Assembly: GCF_018139695.1 (NCBI RefSeq)
Contig: NZ_JAGSOG010000007.1
Coordinates: 17,255-81,254, forward strand
Source of the DNA: Actinospica durhamensis
Lineage (GTDB): Bacteria > Actinomycetota > Actinomycetes > Streptomycetales > Catenulisporaceae
DNA: 64,000 nucleotides
Direction of reading: 5' to 3'
Shown here one piece after another: positions 36,405-44,689 of the stretch (positions within the stretch are counted from its first letter, which is position 1; each line of letters opens with the position of its first letter). The translations under genes and the position numbers were made by a program. Below the pieces are notes generated by a model, which made no database searches, was not told the origin of the DNA, and worked only from the letters and a program-made list of their open reading frames with translations.

Positions 36405-36946
36405 ACCACCGCGCCGAAGTTGTCGTCGTCATCGTCGTCGCGGTGCGGCTTGAGCTTGCTCACCAGGTAGCCGAAGCCGCACAGGCCCGCCAGCGCGCAC
36501 GCGGCCGCGGCCAAGCCGGGGGTCTGCCAGTTGAGGATGGTGGCGGCCATCAGGTAGCCGGGGCCGCCGAGCGCGCCGAGCCAGGCCGCGCGGGTGGGCC
36601 AGTCCAGGGTGGGCAGCGGCGGCGGGGTGGGCGGCTCGAAGGAGTCCGGGGCAGGTTCGGCCGCCGGGACGTCGCGCGGGCCGATCAGGTCGCCGGAGGT
36701 CCAGGTCAGCCGGGGGTCCACGGTACGCGGCGGGGACGGGCGCACGGCCGGGCGCACCACCCGGGCGCCGGGCTCGAGGCTGCCCGGGGCGGGCGGCTGG
36801 GCCACGTTCTCCGCCTCCGGCCAGGGCGCGGGACCGTCCAGTGGCTGGCTGTCGTGGAACGCGGCCACCAGGTCGTTCCACACCGCCTCCGCCTGGGCGT
36901 CGGTGGGTCCGGTGGGGTCGCCCTCGGGGCGCTCCGGGTTGCTCAT
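36401..36946 (-). CDS. Small membrane protein with two transmembrane helices
   Basis: A 181-residue protein: an acidic, Pro-rich N-terminal ~125 residues, then two hydrophobic segments (AAWLGALGGPGYLMAATIL and GLAAAACALAGLCGFGYLV) and a charged tail with six consecutive Asp. No family recognised. ATG 36946 overlaps the stop of the upstream hydrolase gene (ATGA), so the two are co-translated. Confidence 0.7.
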   Translation of the reverse strand: MSNPERPEGDPTGPTDAQAEAVWNDLVAAFHDSQPLDGPAPWPEAENVAQPPAPGSLEPGARVVRPAVRPSPPRTVDPRLTWTSGDLIGPRDVPAAEPAPDSFEPPTPPPLPTLDWPTRAAWLGALGGPGYLMAATILNWQTPGLAAAACALAGLCGFGYLVSKLKPHRDDDDDDNFGAVV

Positions 36947-37773
36947 GACGCCGCCTCCCGCAGCCGGGCCACGAAGGCCGCGGAGCTCTCGAAGATCAGT
37001 TCCGCATCGTTGTCCAGGGTGGCCACGTGGTAGCTCTCGGGCAGCACCACCTCGGCCTTGTCGGCCGAGGAGACCCGGGCCAGCACCATCGCGGCGTTGC
37101 GCGGGTGCACCACGTTGTCCTCGGCCGAGTGCAGCACCAGCACCGGGGCGGTCACCTTCGGCAGGTCGGCCGCGACCACCTGCCAGAACCGGCTGAGCGA
37201 GTACGCGGCCTTGAGCGGGGTGCGGTCGGTGCCGACCTCGGTCACCCCGGGCTTCTTCACGTCGGAGCCGATCGAGGAGATCGAGGGCACGAACCGGCTG
37301 ATCACCGGCAGCAGCGCCTCGGTCGGCTTGTTGCGGGTGACCGAGGGGTTGACCAGCACCAGGCCGGCCACCGTGTCGGGGTGCTGCTCGGCCAGGCGCA
37401 GCGCGAGGCCGCCGCCCATGGAAAGGCCCATCAGGTAGACGCGGCCGCAGCGGGCGCTCAGGGCCTCCAATGCCTGCTCGAGCGCTCCGTACCAGTCCGG
37501 CCAGCCGGTGCGTTGCAGGTGGCGCCAGGTGCGGCCGTGGCCGGGCAGCAGCGGCAGGTCGATGGCGTAGTCGGGGTGCGCGGCCGCGAGGTACTCGCCC
37601 CAGGGGCGCATCGAGTGCGGGGAGCCGGTGAAGCCGTGGCACAGCAGGATGCCGATCTCGGCCCGGCCCTCGGGCCCGGCGCTCCATGGCTCGGCGCCCG
37701 GCAGCAGCGGCTGCGGGCCCTCGGGCCCGTCGGTGGTGGCAACGGTGTCGGTGGTGACGGCTGCGTCCTTCAT
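36943..37773 (-). CDS. Alpha/beta hydrolase (carboxylesterase / monoacylglycerol-lipase-like)
   Basis: A 276-residue serine hydrolase: LLCHGFTGSPHSMRPWGEYLA (oxyanion region), nucleophile elbow GLSMGG, Asp in HSAEDNVV and a catalytic His in ESYHVATLDND. This resembles the EstD/Est30 carboxylesterases. It lies upstream of and coupled to a small membrane protein and divergent from plsC, which suggests lipid turnover. Confidence 0.85.
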   Translation of the reverse strand: MKDAAVTTDTVATTDGPEGPQPLLPGAEPWSAGPEGRAEIGILLCHGFTGSPHSMRPWGEYLAAAHPDYAIDLPLLPGHGRTWRHLQRTGWPDWYGALEQALEALSARCGRVYLMGLSMGGGLALRLAEQHPDTVAGLVLVNPSVTRNKPTEALLPVISRFVPSISSIGSDVKKPGVTEVGTDRTPLKAAYSLSRFWQVVAADLPKVTAPVLVLHSAEDNVVHPRNAAMVLARVSSADKAEVVLPESYHVATLDNDAELIFESSAAFVARLREAAS

Positions 37774-37924
37774 CGGCCCGCTCCTCCAGGGTCACGCGCT
37801 ACTGCTCGCATCGTCCCACTCGATCCCTTGCTTCGTACAGTAATACGGGCAAGCTGGCGGCGGTCCGCTGGCTTTCAAGTAACCTGCCTTTCCAGACTAA
37901 CCGGCTAAAGGGAGAGCGGGAGTC

Positions 37925-38698
37925 GTGTTCTACGGGTTGCTCAAGCGTGGTCTGATCGGTCCGGCCGTACACGTGGTGTTCCGCCCGCAGGCCGAGGGGG
38001 TCGAGCACATCCCGGCCGAGGGGCCGGTGCTGCTGGTGGCCAATCACCAGTCTTTCTCCGATTCGATCTTCATGCCTCTGCTCACCCCCCGCCCGGTGAA
38101 GTTCCTGGCCAAGGCCGAGTACTTCACCGGCGGCGGGATCAAGGGGCGGCTGTCGGCCGGCTTCTTCCGCGGCGTCGGCTCGATCCCGATCGACCGCTCC
38201 GGCGCCCGGGCCGCCGACGCCGCGCTCAACACGGCGCTGCGGCTGCTCGAGGAGGGCCAGATCGTCGGGCTCTACCCGGAGGGCACCCGCTCGCCGGACG
38301 GGCGGCTGTTCAAGGGCCGCACCGGCGCGGCCCGGATCGCGCTCACGGCCGGCTGCCCGGTGCTGCCCTGCGCGATCGAGGGGACCGAGCGGGTGCAGCC
38401 CACCGGCTCCGTCCTGCCGCGGGTGCACCGGGTCACCGTCACCTTCGGGCCGGCGCTGGACTTCTCCCGCTACGGCGGCGAGCTGTGGGACGCGGTGCGC
38501 GGCACCGACGCGGAGCACACCGTGCTGCGGGCGGTGACCGACGAGATCATGTCCACCCTGATGCGGATGACCGGGCGCGAGTACGTGGACCGGTACGCCT
38601 CCGAGGTGAAGTCCGAGGTCAAGTCGGTCCCCCGGAAGGACAGGGGCACGGAGCGGGCCCGGTCCCGCACCGGGGACCGGGCCCGCTCCGAGGACTGA
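37925..38698 (+). CDS. plsC: 1-acyl-sn-glycerol-3-phosphate acyltransferase
   Basis: Makes phosphatidic acid from lysophosphatidic acid at the membrane. The 257-residue protein has the acyltransferase HX4D motif NHQSFSDS and the glycerol-phosphate-binding motif LYPEGTRSPDG. The Arg/Ser-rich C terminus is encoded by a perfect hairpin (see 38649-38690). GTG start with GGGAG upstream. Conserved in this position in actinobacteria (compare Rv2182c). Confidence 0.92.
   Translation: MFYGLLKRGLIGPAVHVVFRPQAEGVEHIPAEGPVLLVANHQSFSDSIFMPLLTPRPVKFLAKAEYFTGGGIKGRLSAGFFRGVGSIPIDRSGARAADAALNTALRLLEEGQIVGLYPEGTRSPDGRLFKGRTGAARIALTAGCPVLPCAIEGTERVQPTGSVLPRVHRVTVTFGPALDFSRYGGELWDAVRGTDAEHTVLRAVTDEIMSTLMRMTGREYVDRYASEVKSEVKSVPRKDRGTERARSRTGDRARSED
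38649..38690 (+). terminator. Perfect 18-bp hairpin inside the 3' end of plsC
   Basis: Arms at 38649-38666 and 38673-38690 (half-site CGGAGCGGGCCCGGTCCC) pair exactly with a 6-base loop. The hairpin ends 8 bases before the last base of the plsC stop codon, so it is translated. Likely terminator shared with the convergent ribA gene. Confidence 0.75.
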
Positions 38699-38717
38699 CA
38701 CGCCCCGGCTCGTCCCG

Positions 38718-39368
38718 TTACGCCGCGGCGGCCGGCACGGCCGAACCGTCGAGCAGGATCTGGTGGCCCGTCACGTTCACCTTGGTCTGCAGGTAGCGCA
38801 GGTTCGTCGGGGTGACGAACACGCCGGTGGGCACCTTGCGCTGGATCTCGATGCCGTGCGCGGCGAGCTGCTTGGCCTTGTCCGGGTTGTTGGACAGCAG
38901 CTCGATCCGGCGCGCGCCGAGCGTGCTCAGCATCTGCGCGGCGGCGGTGTAGTCACGGCCGTCCGAGGGCAGGCCGAGGGCCTCGTTCGCCTCGTAGGTG
39001 TTCAGGCCCTGATCCTGCAGCGCGTACGCGTCCAGCTTGTTGTACAGGCCGATGCCGCGGCCCTCCTGGCGCAGGTACAGCAGGTATCCGCCGACACGGG
39101 CGATCTGCTCCACCGCGTCGCGCAGCTGCGGGCCGCAGTCGCACCGGGCCGAACCGAACACGTCGCCGGTCAGGCATTCGGAGTGCAGCCGGACCAGCGG
39201 CGTGCCGGTATGGAGGTATTCGCCGAGGCCCAGGGCGAGGTGTTCCTGCCCGTCGGCCAGGCCGTCGAATGTGAACGCCTGGGCCTCGACCCGGAAGCCG
39301 TCGCCGAACTGCAACGGGATCCGCACCGAGGTGCGTACGGCGGCCGGCGCGAGAGGGGCGCTGTTCAT
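38718..39368 (-). CDS. ribA: GTP cyclohydrolase II
   Basis: First enzyme of riboflavin synthesis. The 216-residue single-domain form has zinc cysteines in SECLTGDVFGSARCDCG, the catalytic motif LRQEGRGIGLYNKL and the C-terminal LSNNPDKAKQL block. No fused RibB (DHBP synthase) domain. ATG 39368 preceded by GAAGGAGAC. No other riboflavin gene is nearby, and no FMN riboswitch pattern was recognised upstream. Confidence 0.93.
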   Translation of the reverse strand: MNSAPLAPAAVRTSVRIPLQFGDGFRVEAQAFTFDGLADGQEHLALGLGEYLHTGTPLVRLHSECLTGDVFGSARCDCGPQLRDAVEQIARVGGYLLYLRQEGRGIGLYNKLDAYALQDQGLNTYEANEALGLPSDGRDYTAAAQMLSTLGARRIELLSNNPDKAKQLAAHGIEIQRKVPTGVFVTPTNLRYLQTKVNVTGHQILLDGSAVPAAAA

Positions 39369-39698
39369 CGGCTGTCTCCTTCAGGCGTCTGGGGGGACGA
39401 GAGTACACGCGTGCCCGTCGTTATTCACTCGTCCAACGATCCACAGGGCCCTGGAAATTCCCCGCTGCGCGCTCGGCGAACGGTGTTCACGCGCACGTAA
39501 CCGGTCCGCGATACGGGAGGGGAAGGGGAAACCCGTCGGTAACCGGTAAGTTTGGTACCGAGGTCTACGACCGCGCGTCGGTCCGCGGGCAACGGCGCCC
39601 ACCTCGCGTGTTCCCCACAGTGATCGGCTTCCTGTGCGGGCCGGTGCGGCGGCTCGGTGCAACAGCCTCCCCAGTGCGAAATTTCGGAAGGAACCAAC
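39369..39698. other. Divergent intergenic region between ribA and pfk
   Basis: About 330 bases without a gene. GTAACCGGT occurs twice (39497-39505 and 39539-39547). An imperfect inverted repeat TCGGTA...TACCGA (39536-39541/39556-39561) encloses the second copy; it could be an operator. The last 40 bases contain the pfk ribosome site GGAAGGAACC. Confidence 0.4.
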
Positions 39699-40724
39699 AT
39701 GCGCGTCGGAGTGCTCACCGGCGGCGGCGACTGCCCCGGTCTCAACGCGGTCATCCGGGCCGTGGTCCGTAAAGGCGTCCAGCAGTACGGGTACGAGTTC
39801 GTCGGCTTCCGCGACGGCTGGCGCGGTCCGCTCGAGGGCCTGACCCGGACGCTCGACGTCAAGGCCGTGCGGGGCATCCTGCCGCGCGGCGGCACCATCC
39901 TGGGCTCGTCCCGCACCAACCCGATCAAGGTCGAGGGCGGTGTCGAGCGGATCAAGGAGAACCTGGCCAACCTCGGCGTGGACGCCCTGGTCGCGATCGG
40001 CGGCGAGGACACCCTGGGCGTGGCCACCGCGCTTCACACGCACGGCGTCCAGGTCGTCGGTGTGCCCAAGACCATCGACAACGACCTGAACAACACCGAC
40101 TACACCTTCGGCTTCGACACCGCGGTGACCATCGCCACCGAGGCCATCGACCGGCTGCACACCACCGCCGAGTCGCACCACCGGGTGCTCATCGTCGAGG
40201 TCATGGGCCGGCACGCGGGCTGGATCGCGCTGCACTCCGGCATGGCCGGCGGCGCGAACGTGATCCTCATCCCGGAGGAGAAGTACGACATCGAGCAGGT
40301 CTGCGCCTGGGTCGAGTCCCGCTTCAAGTCCGAGTACGCCCCGATCGTGGTCGTCTCCGAGGGCGCGGCGCCCAAGGAGGGTGACGAGATCCTGGTCAAC
40401 CAGGAGCTCGACTCCTTCGGCCACGTCCGCCTCGGCGGCGTCGGCGAGCGCCTCGCGCAGGAGATCGAGAAGCGCACCGGCAAGGAGTCGCGCACCACGG
40501 TGCTCGGCCACGTGCAGCGCGGCGGCACCCCGACCCCGCGGGACCGCTGGCTGGCCACCCGCTTCGGCCTGCACGCCATCGACGCGGTGCACGCCGGCGA
40601 CTGGGGCAAGATGGTCGCGCTGCAGGGCACGGACATCGTCCGGGTGCCGCTGAGCTCCGCGACCACCGAGCTCAAGACGGTCCCGCTGGACCTCTACGAG
40701 GAGGCCAAGGTCCTGTTCGGCTAA
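39699..40724 (+). CDS. pfp: 6-phosphofructokinase, probably pyrophosphate-dependent
   Basis: Phosphorylates fructose-6-phosphate at C1. The 341-residue protein is of the actinobacterial group III PFK type: GVLTGGGDCPGLNAVIR, PKTIDNDLNNTDYTFGFDTA, EVMGRHAGWIAL and GHVQRGGTPTPRDR. In GGEDT the residue matching E. coli Gly104 is Asp, and in PKTIDND the residue matching Gly124 is Lys. Asp104/Lys124 is the known signature of PPi-dependent enzymes, so the phosphate donor is predicted to be pyrophosphate. The start has a strong GGAAGGAACC site. Confidence 0.92.
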   Translation: MRVGVLTGGGDCPGLNAVIRAVVRKGVQQYGYEFVGFRDGWRGPLEGLTRTLDVKAVRGILPRGGTILGSSRTNPIKVEGGVERIKENLANLGVDALVAIGGEDTLGVATALHTHGVQVVGVPKTIDNDLNNTDYTFGFDTAVTIATEAIDRLHTTAESHHRVLIVEVMGRHAGWIALHSGMAGGANVILIPEEKYDIEQVCAWVESRFKSEYAPIVVVSEGAAPKEGDEILVNQELDSFGHVRLGGVGERLAQEIEKRTGKESRTTVLGHVQRGGTPTPRDRWLATRFGLHAIDAVHAGDWGKMVALQGTDIVRVPLSSATTELKTVPLDLYEEAKVLFG

Positions 40725-40751
40725 AGCCGACGGCCTGCCACAGCCCTCGTC

Positions 40752-40786
40752 CGTCCCCCGCGCACCGCTTCGGAGCGCGGGGGACG
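40752..40786. terminator. Hairpin between pfk and trpE
   Basis: Exact 12-base arms CGTCCCCCGCGC (40752-40763) and GCGCGGGGGACG (40775-40786), 11-base loop, between convergent stops. Confidence 0.8.
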
Positions 40787-40815
40787 TTCGTCTTCCCGCC
40801 CGTGTCCCGAAGCCT

Positions 40816-42753
40816 TCAGACCGACGCCGCGGCCACGGCGGGTGTCGCGGCGGCGGCCCGCAGGCCGAACAGCCGGTCGAGCTCGCGTCGCAGGATGCCG
40901 AGGCCGTCCATGGTGAGCACCGACTCGGGATGGAACTGCAGCCCGGCGAAGCCCTCGCCGCGCACGGCCGCGATCTCCGGCCCGTCGTGCGCGACGAGCA
41001 CGCCCGCCGGCAGGTCGCGGGCGGCCGGGGCGAGCGCGGCGTAGGAGTTGTAGAACCCGACCGTCTCGGTCCGGCCGAACAGCCCGATCGGCATCTGGGT
41101 GCCCTGGTTGGGCGTGGCCCGGCGGTGCACCTCGAAGCCAAGCACCGCGCACAGCAGCTGGTGGCCGAGGCAGATGGCCAGCAGCGGGGTGCCGGCCCGG
41201 GTCAGCTGCCGGACGAACGCGTGCCCGAGCCGCATCTTCGGGTTCTGCAGGTCGCGCGGGTCCCCGGGGCCGGGGCCGAGCACGACCAGGTCCTGCCCGG
41301 CCGTGTCCTCCACCTGGTCGTAGGGCAGCCGGGTGACGAGCAGGCCCAGGCTGCGCAGCTGCACCGCCAGCATCGAGGTGAACGCGTCCTCGTTGTCGAT
41401 GATCAGCACGCTGCGCCCGGCGAGTTCCGGCGCGGCCAGCTCGCCCGGCGCGTGGTACGCGGCCCAGGCGGGGGAGAGCCGCTCGTTGCGGGCCGAGAGC
41501 GCGGCGCGCACCTGCGGATCCGCGGCCCACACGCGCGGCGCCGGGGCGGGCGCGTCCGGTGTCGCACCGTCAGCTGCCGCCGCGCCAGGTGACGGTGCGG
41601 CAGCTGACGCGGCGTCCGCGAGCGCGCCGAACGCCCGCAGCACGCCCGCGGCCTTGGCGTGCGTCTCCTGGACCTCGCCGTACGGATCGGAGCCGCGCAC
41701 CAGCGTCGCCCCCACCGGCACCCGTACCGACCCGTCCGCCGGATCGAGGTAGGCCACCCGCAGCAGCAGCGGCGCGTCCATGGTCTGGTTCCCCGCCGCG
41801 TCCCGCCCGATCAGCGCCGCGACCCCGCCGTAGTAGCCGCGTCCGGCGGTCTCGTGCCGGCGGATCACGCGGAAGGCGTTGCGGATCGGCGAGCCGGTCG
41901 CGGTCGGGGCGAACATCGTCGCGCGCAGCACCTCGCGCGCGTCCATCGTGGTGTGGGCCCTGATGTAGTACTCGGTGTGCGCCAGGTTCGCCATCTCCTT
42001 GAGATACGGCCCGTCGATCACCCCGCCCCGGTCGCCGACCTCGGCGAGCATCTTGAGCTCCTCGTCCACGACCATCGCGAGCTCGTCGCGCTCCTTCGGG
42101 TCGGCGAGGAACGCCAGCAGCTCCTCCCGGGTGACCTCGCTCGGCGGCCGGCGCAGCGTGCCGCTGATCGGGTTCATCGTGCACACCCCGTCCGCCAGCG
42201 AGACGTGCCGCTCCGGCGTGGCGCCCACCAGCAGCGCGTCCCCGGTGTGCACCAGGAAGATCCAGTAGGCGTTGCGCTCCTGCTCGAGCAGGTTCCGCAG
42301 CGCCGCGAACGCGGTGGCCTCCACGTCCTCGCAGTGGCCGACGAAGGTGCGGCGCAGCACGAAGTTGGAGCCCTCGCCGCCGCCGATCTCCTCGTCGAGC
42401 ACGGCCTTGACCTGCCGGGCGTAGGTGTCGTCGTCGATGTCGAAGGCGCCGTCGCGCACCCGCGCCCTGGCGTCCGGGTACGGCAGCTGCGAGACCCGGA
42501 CGGCCTCGCGCGAGCGCACGGTCAGGGCGCGCAGCGGCGTGCCGTCGTCGTGGCAGGCGTCGCCGCGTTCGCGCAGCTGCCGGTAGGGGACAAGGGCGAG
42601 CAGTTCGCCGCCCGCGTCCTCGACCCGCGGCAGTTCGGCCAGCCGCTCGTACGCGGCGATCTCCCCGCGCAGCAGCTCGAGTTCGTCCGCCGCGGCGTCG
42701 TGCCGCCGGATCAGGGCGTAGGGCGGGGTCAGGTGGAGCGTCGGCTGGTTCAT
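40816..42753 (-). CDS. trpEG: Fused anthranilate synthase (TrpE-TrpG)
   Basis: Converts chorismate and glutamine to anthranilate. The 645-residue fusion has an N-terminal chorismate-binding domain (NPISGTLRRPPSEVTREE, AHTEYYIRAHTTMDAREVL, FAPTATGSPIRNA, GRGYYGGVAALIG). An Ala/Pro linker (~385-415) leads to a class I glutamine amidotransferase domain with the nucleophile in AICLGHQLLC and the His/Glu in LQFHPESVLT. PhzE-type enzymes of secondary metabolism have the same layout. The Trp attenuator upstream and the nearby DAHP synthase support primary tryptophan synthesis. Confidence 0.93.
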   Translation of the reverse strand: MNQPTLHLTPPYALIRRHDAAADELELLRGEIAAYERLAELPRVEDAGGELLALVPYRQLRERGDACHDDGTPLRALTVRSREAVRVSQLPYPDARARVRDGAFDIDDDTYARQVKAVLDEEIGGGEGSNFVLRRTFVGHCEDVEATAFAALRNLLEQERNAYWIFLVHTGDALLVGATPERHVSLADGVCTMNPISGTLRRPPSEVTREELLAFLADPKERDELAMVVDEELKMLAEVGDRGGVIDGPYLKEMANLAHTEYYIRAHTTMDAREVLRATMFAPTATGSPIRNAFRVIRRHETAGRGYYGGVAALIGRDAAGNQTMDAPLLLRVAYLDPADGSVRVPVGATLVRGSDPYGEVQETHAKAAGVLRAFGALADAASAAAPSPGAAAADGATPDAPAPAPRVWAADPQVRAALSARNERLSPAWAAYHAPGELAAPELAGRSVLIIDNEDAFTSMLAVQLRSLGLLVTRLPYDQVEDTAGQDLVVLGPGPGDPRDLQNPKMRLGHAFVRQLTRAGTPLLAICLGHQLLCAVLGFEVHRRATPNQGTQMPIGLFGRTETVGFYNSYAALAPAARDLPAGVLVAHDGPEIAAVRGEGFAGLQFHPESVLTMDGLGILRRELDRLFGLRAAAATPAVAAASV

Positions 42754-42814
42754 CGGGCGTGCCCTTTCCTTCTGGGGCCGCCCGGCGCCGGTGGAGGTTT
42801 CGCCGTGTACAACG

Positions 42815-42846
42815 GCGAACCGGCCGCCTGGTGGCGGCCGGTTCGC
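42815..42846 (-). terminator. Attenuator terminator hairpin upstream of trpEG
   Basis: Exact 14-base arms (half-site GCGAACCGGCCGCC, 42815-42828 and 42833-42846 on the plus strand) with a 4-base loop. It lies 22 bases after the leader-peptide stop and 61 before trpEG. The left arm in transcript sense (CCGGCCGCCACC) is also complementary at 11 of 12 positions to GGTGGTGGCCGG, the stretch containing the Trp codons, so alternative folds are possible. A second small hairpin (42801-42817) overlaps it. Confidence 0.8.
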
Positions 42847-42867
42847 GAGAGTCTGGTCAGCGCGAGC

Positions 42868-42930
42868 TCAGTGGTCCGCCGGGGTTGCCGGCCACCACCA
42901 CTGCTGCTGGGCTGCGCGCGCGCTGTGCAC
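42868..42930 (-). CDS. trpL: Trp attenuator leader peptide (three tandem Trp codons)
   Basis: A 20-residue open frame, GTG start to TGA stop, encoding MHSARAAQQQWWWPATPADH. Three consecutive TGG codons at 42892-42900 and the following terminator hairpin are the hallmarks of ribosome-mediated attenuation. When charged tRNA-Trp is scarce, the ribosome should stall at these codons and the terminator should be avoided. A Trp-rich leader ahead of the fused anthranilate synthase is known from Streptomyces venezuelae and S. coelicolor. No Shine-Dalgarno site is present. The GTG lies 6 bases after TACAGT, so translation probably begins at the first base of the mRNA. Confidence 0.85.
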   Translation of the reverse strand: MHSARAAQQQWWWPATPADH

Positions 42931-42936
42931 GGCCCG

Positions 42937-42942
42937 ACTGTA
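42937..42942 (-). promoter_or_regulatory. -10 box of the trp leader transcript
   Basis: TACAGT on the minus strand, 6 bases before the leader GTG and 8 bases past the stop of the upstream MFS gene. The corresponding -35 region must lie within the MFS gene's last codons. Confidence 0.6.
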
Positions 42943-42949
42943 GCAGAGC

Positions 42950-44440
42950 TCAGCCTCGCAGGACCTTCTTCGGCAGCAGGAACGCGCTGGCGAGGACGAC
43001 GAGGATGATCGCCAGGCCCACCGCCACCGAGGTCTGCATCGCGGTGACGAAGGAGCCGATCGAGCTGCCGTTCCCGAGCACCGAGAAGAAGATGGTGCCG
43101 AGCACGGTGGCGCCGACCGCGTTGCCGAACTGCTGAGCGGTCGTCAGCACGCCCGCGGCCATGCCCGCCTTGCGCGGCTCGATGCCGGAGGAGAGCACCG
43201 CGCCGATCATGGAGGGGATCGCCATGCCGTTGCCGAGCCCGACCAGGATCCCGCCCGGGATCAGGTCGGCCGCGCTCACCCGGGCGCCCTGCACCTGCAG
43301 CACCAGGAAGGTCACGGCGAGGCCGAGCAGGCTCAGCACGGCGCCGAGCACGATGACCCGGTTGCCGATCCGGTCGGCCACCCGGCGGGCGAGGAAGAAG
43401 GAGCTGGTGGCGAAGGCCACGCCGAGCGGGGCGAAGGAGAGGCCGGCCTTGAGCGGGCTCAGGCCGAGGCCGTCCTGCAGCAGCAGGGTCAGGCAGAGCA
43501 TGAAGCCGGCGAAGAAGGCGAGGTAGCCGCCGGAGATGACCATGCCGGCCGCGAACACCCGCTCGCGCACCATCTGCATGTCCAGCACCGGCTGGCCGCC
43601 GCGGCCCTCGAGCCGCCGCTCGTAGGCCAGCGTCGCCAGCAGCACCGGCACCGCCGCGACCATGGACACGATCGTCCACAGCGGCCAGCCCTCGGAGCGC
43701 CCGAGCGTGACCGGGATCAGCACCAGCGCGAGGGCCAGCGAGATGCCGACGGCGCCCACCGGGTCCAGCTTCGGCTTGTGCGTGGGCTCGGTCTTGGGCA
43801 GCCAGCGCATCGCCAGCAGCAGCGCGGCCAGGCCGATCGGGACGTTGATGAAGAAGATCGAGCGCCAGCCCCAGCCGAACAGGTTCGCGTCGAGCAGCAC
43901 GCCGCCGAGCACCTGGCCGGACACCGCGCCGATGCCGATGGTGGCGCCGAACGCGGACATCGCCTTGGCCCGCTCGTGCACCGGGAACATGGTGTTGATC
44001 AGCGCGAGCACCTGAGGCACCATCAGCGCCGCGGTGGCGCCCTGCAGCACCCGGAAGGCCACCAGCGTCCAGCCGTCCGGGGCCAGCCCGCACAGCAGCG
44101 AGGCGATGGCGAACAGCGTCATCCCCACGGCGAAGAGCCTGCGGTGTCCGTGCAGGTCGCCGAGGCGCCCGCCGGTGATCAGGCCGCTGGCGTAGGCGAA
44201 GCCGTAGCCGCCCACGATCAGCTCGATCGCCGCCTGTCCGGCGTGCAGGTCGTGCTGGAGCGAGGAGGCGGCGACGTTCACCACGAAGTAGTCGAACATG
44301 GCCATGAACATGGCCGCGAGGATGACGGGCAGGGCGCGCCAGCGGGCCGGGTAGGGCGCGGCGGCGGCCGGTGCGGCGGCGGGGGCCGCGGTGGCGGCGC
44401 CGCCGGGCTCGACGGCGGTGCGGGATTGGGTGAGAGACAC
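42950..44440 (-). CDS. MFS drug exporter (DHA2/EmrB type)
   Basis: A 496-residue protein with about 14 hydrophobic segments. Typical sequences are MFDYFVVNVAASSLQHDL in the first helix, motif A GGRLGDLHGHRRLF and motif C in GAVSGQVLGGVLL. GTG 44440 has GGAG 6 bases upstream. It diverges from a TetR gene across two palindromic operators, so it is probably a substrate-inducible efflux pump. It lies upstream of trpEG on the same strand, but the trp leader has its own promoter. Confidence 0.87.
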   Translation of the reverse strand: MSLTQSRTAVEPGGAATAAPAAAPAAAAPYPARWRALPVILAAMFMAMFDYFVVNVAASSLQHDLHAGQAAIELIVGGYGFAYASGLITGGRLGDLHGHRRLFAVGMTLFAIASLLCGLAPDGWTLVAFRVLQGATAALMVPQVLALINTMFPVHERAKAMSAFGATIGIGAVSGQVLGGVLLDANLFGWGWRSIFFINVPIGLAALLLAMRWLPKTEPTHKPKLDPVGAVGISLALALVLIPVTLGRSEGWPLWTIVSMVAAVPVLLATLAYERRLEGRGGQPVLDMQMVRERVFAAGMVISGGYLAFFAGFMLCLTLLLQDGLGLSPLKAGLSFAPLGVAFATSSFFLARRVADRIGNRVIVLGAVLSLLGLAVTFLVLQVQGARVSAADLIPGGILVGLGNGMAIPSMIGAVLSSGIEPRKAGMAAGVLTTAQQFGNAVGATVLGTIFFSVLGNGSSIGSFVTAMQTSVAVGLAIILVVLASAFLLPKKVLRG

Positions 44441-44624
44441 GTCTTACTCCAGGATGTCCGGCGAGCGTGACGGTAGGTGCGTTCGGCTCCGTGCGGGGAC
44501 GAGCGGACGACCTCGCGCGGTACGTGCGTCGACTTCGGCTTCGTGTGGCGGGAATCGGCGCCGCGCTCCCTCGCGTTGCACCGATCGAAGATTCAACCCC
44601 GGCGGAGGCGGTTCCCAGTGCCTC

Positions 44625-44640
44625 AACCAACCGGTTGGTT
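44625..44640. promoter_or_regulatory. TetR operator 1
   Basis: AACCAACCGGTTGGTT is a perfect 16-base palindrome, directly beside a TAATAT -10 box (44643-44648), in the gap between the MFS and TetR genes. Confidence 0.75.
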
Positions 44641-44670
44641 AGTAATATTCCAGGGCCCGGGCTGGATGTC

Positions 44671-44686
44671 AACTGACTAGTTGGTT
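44671..44686. promoter_or_regulatory. TetR operator 2
   Basis: AACTGACTAGTTGGTT matches operator 1 at 13 of 16 positions and lies 46 bases away, ending 3 bases before the TetR ATG. The pair suggests cooperative autorepression. Confidence 0.65.
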
Positions 44687-44689
44687 ACC

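Noticed and set aside
40816..42753. Fused TrpE-TrpG gene considered as a phenazine-type phzE and thus part of a secondary-metabolite cluster
   Set aside because: No other phenazine or antibiotic biosynthesis genes are present, and the Trp attenuator upstream points to primary tryptophan synthesis.
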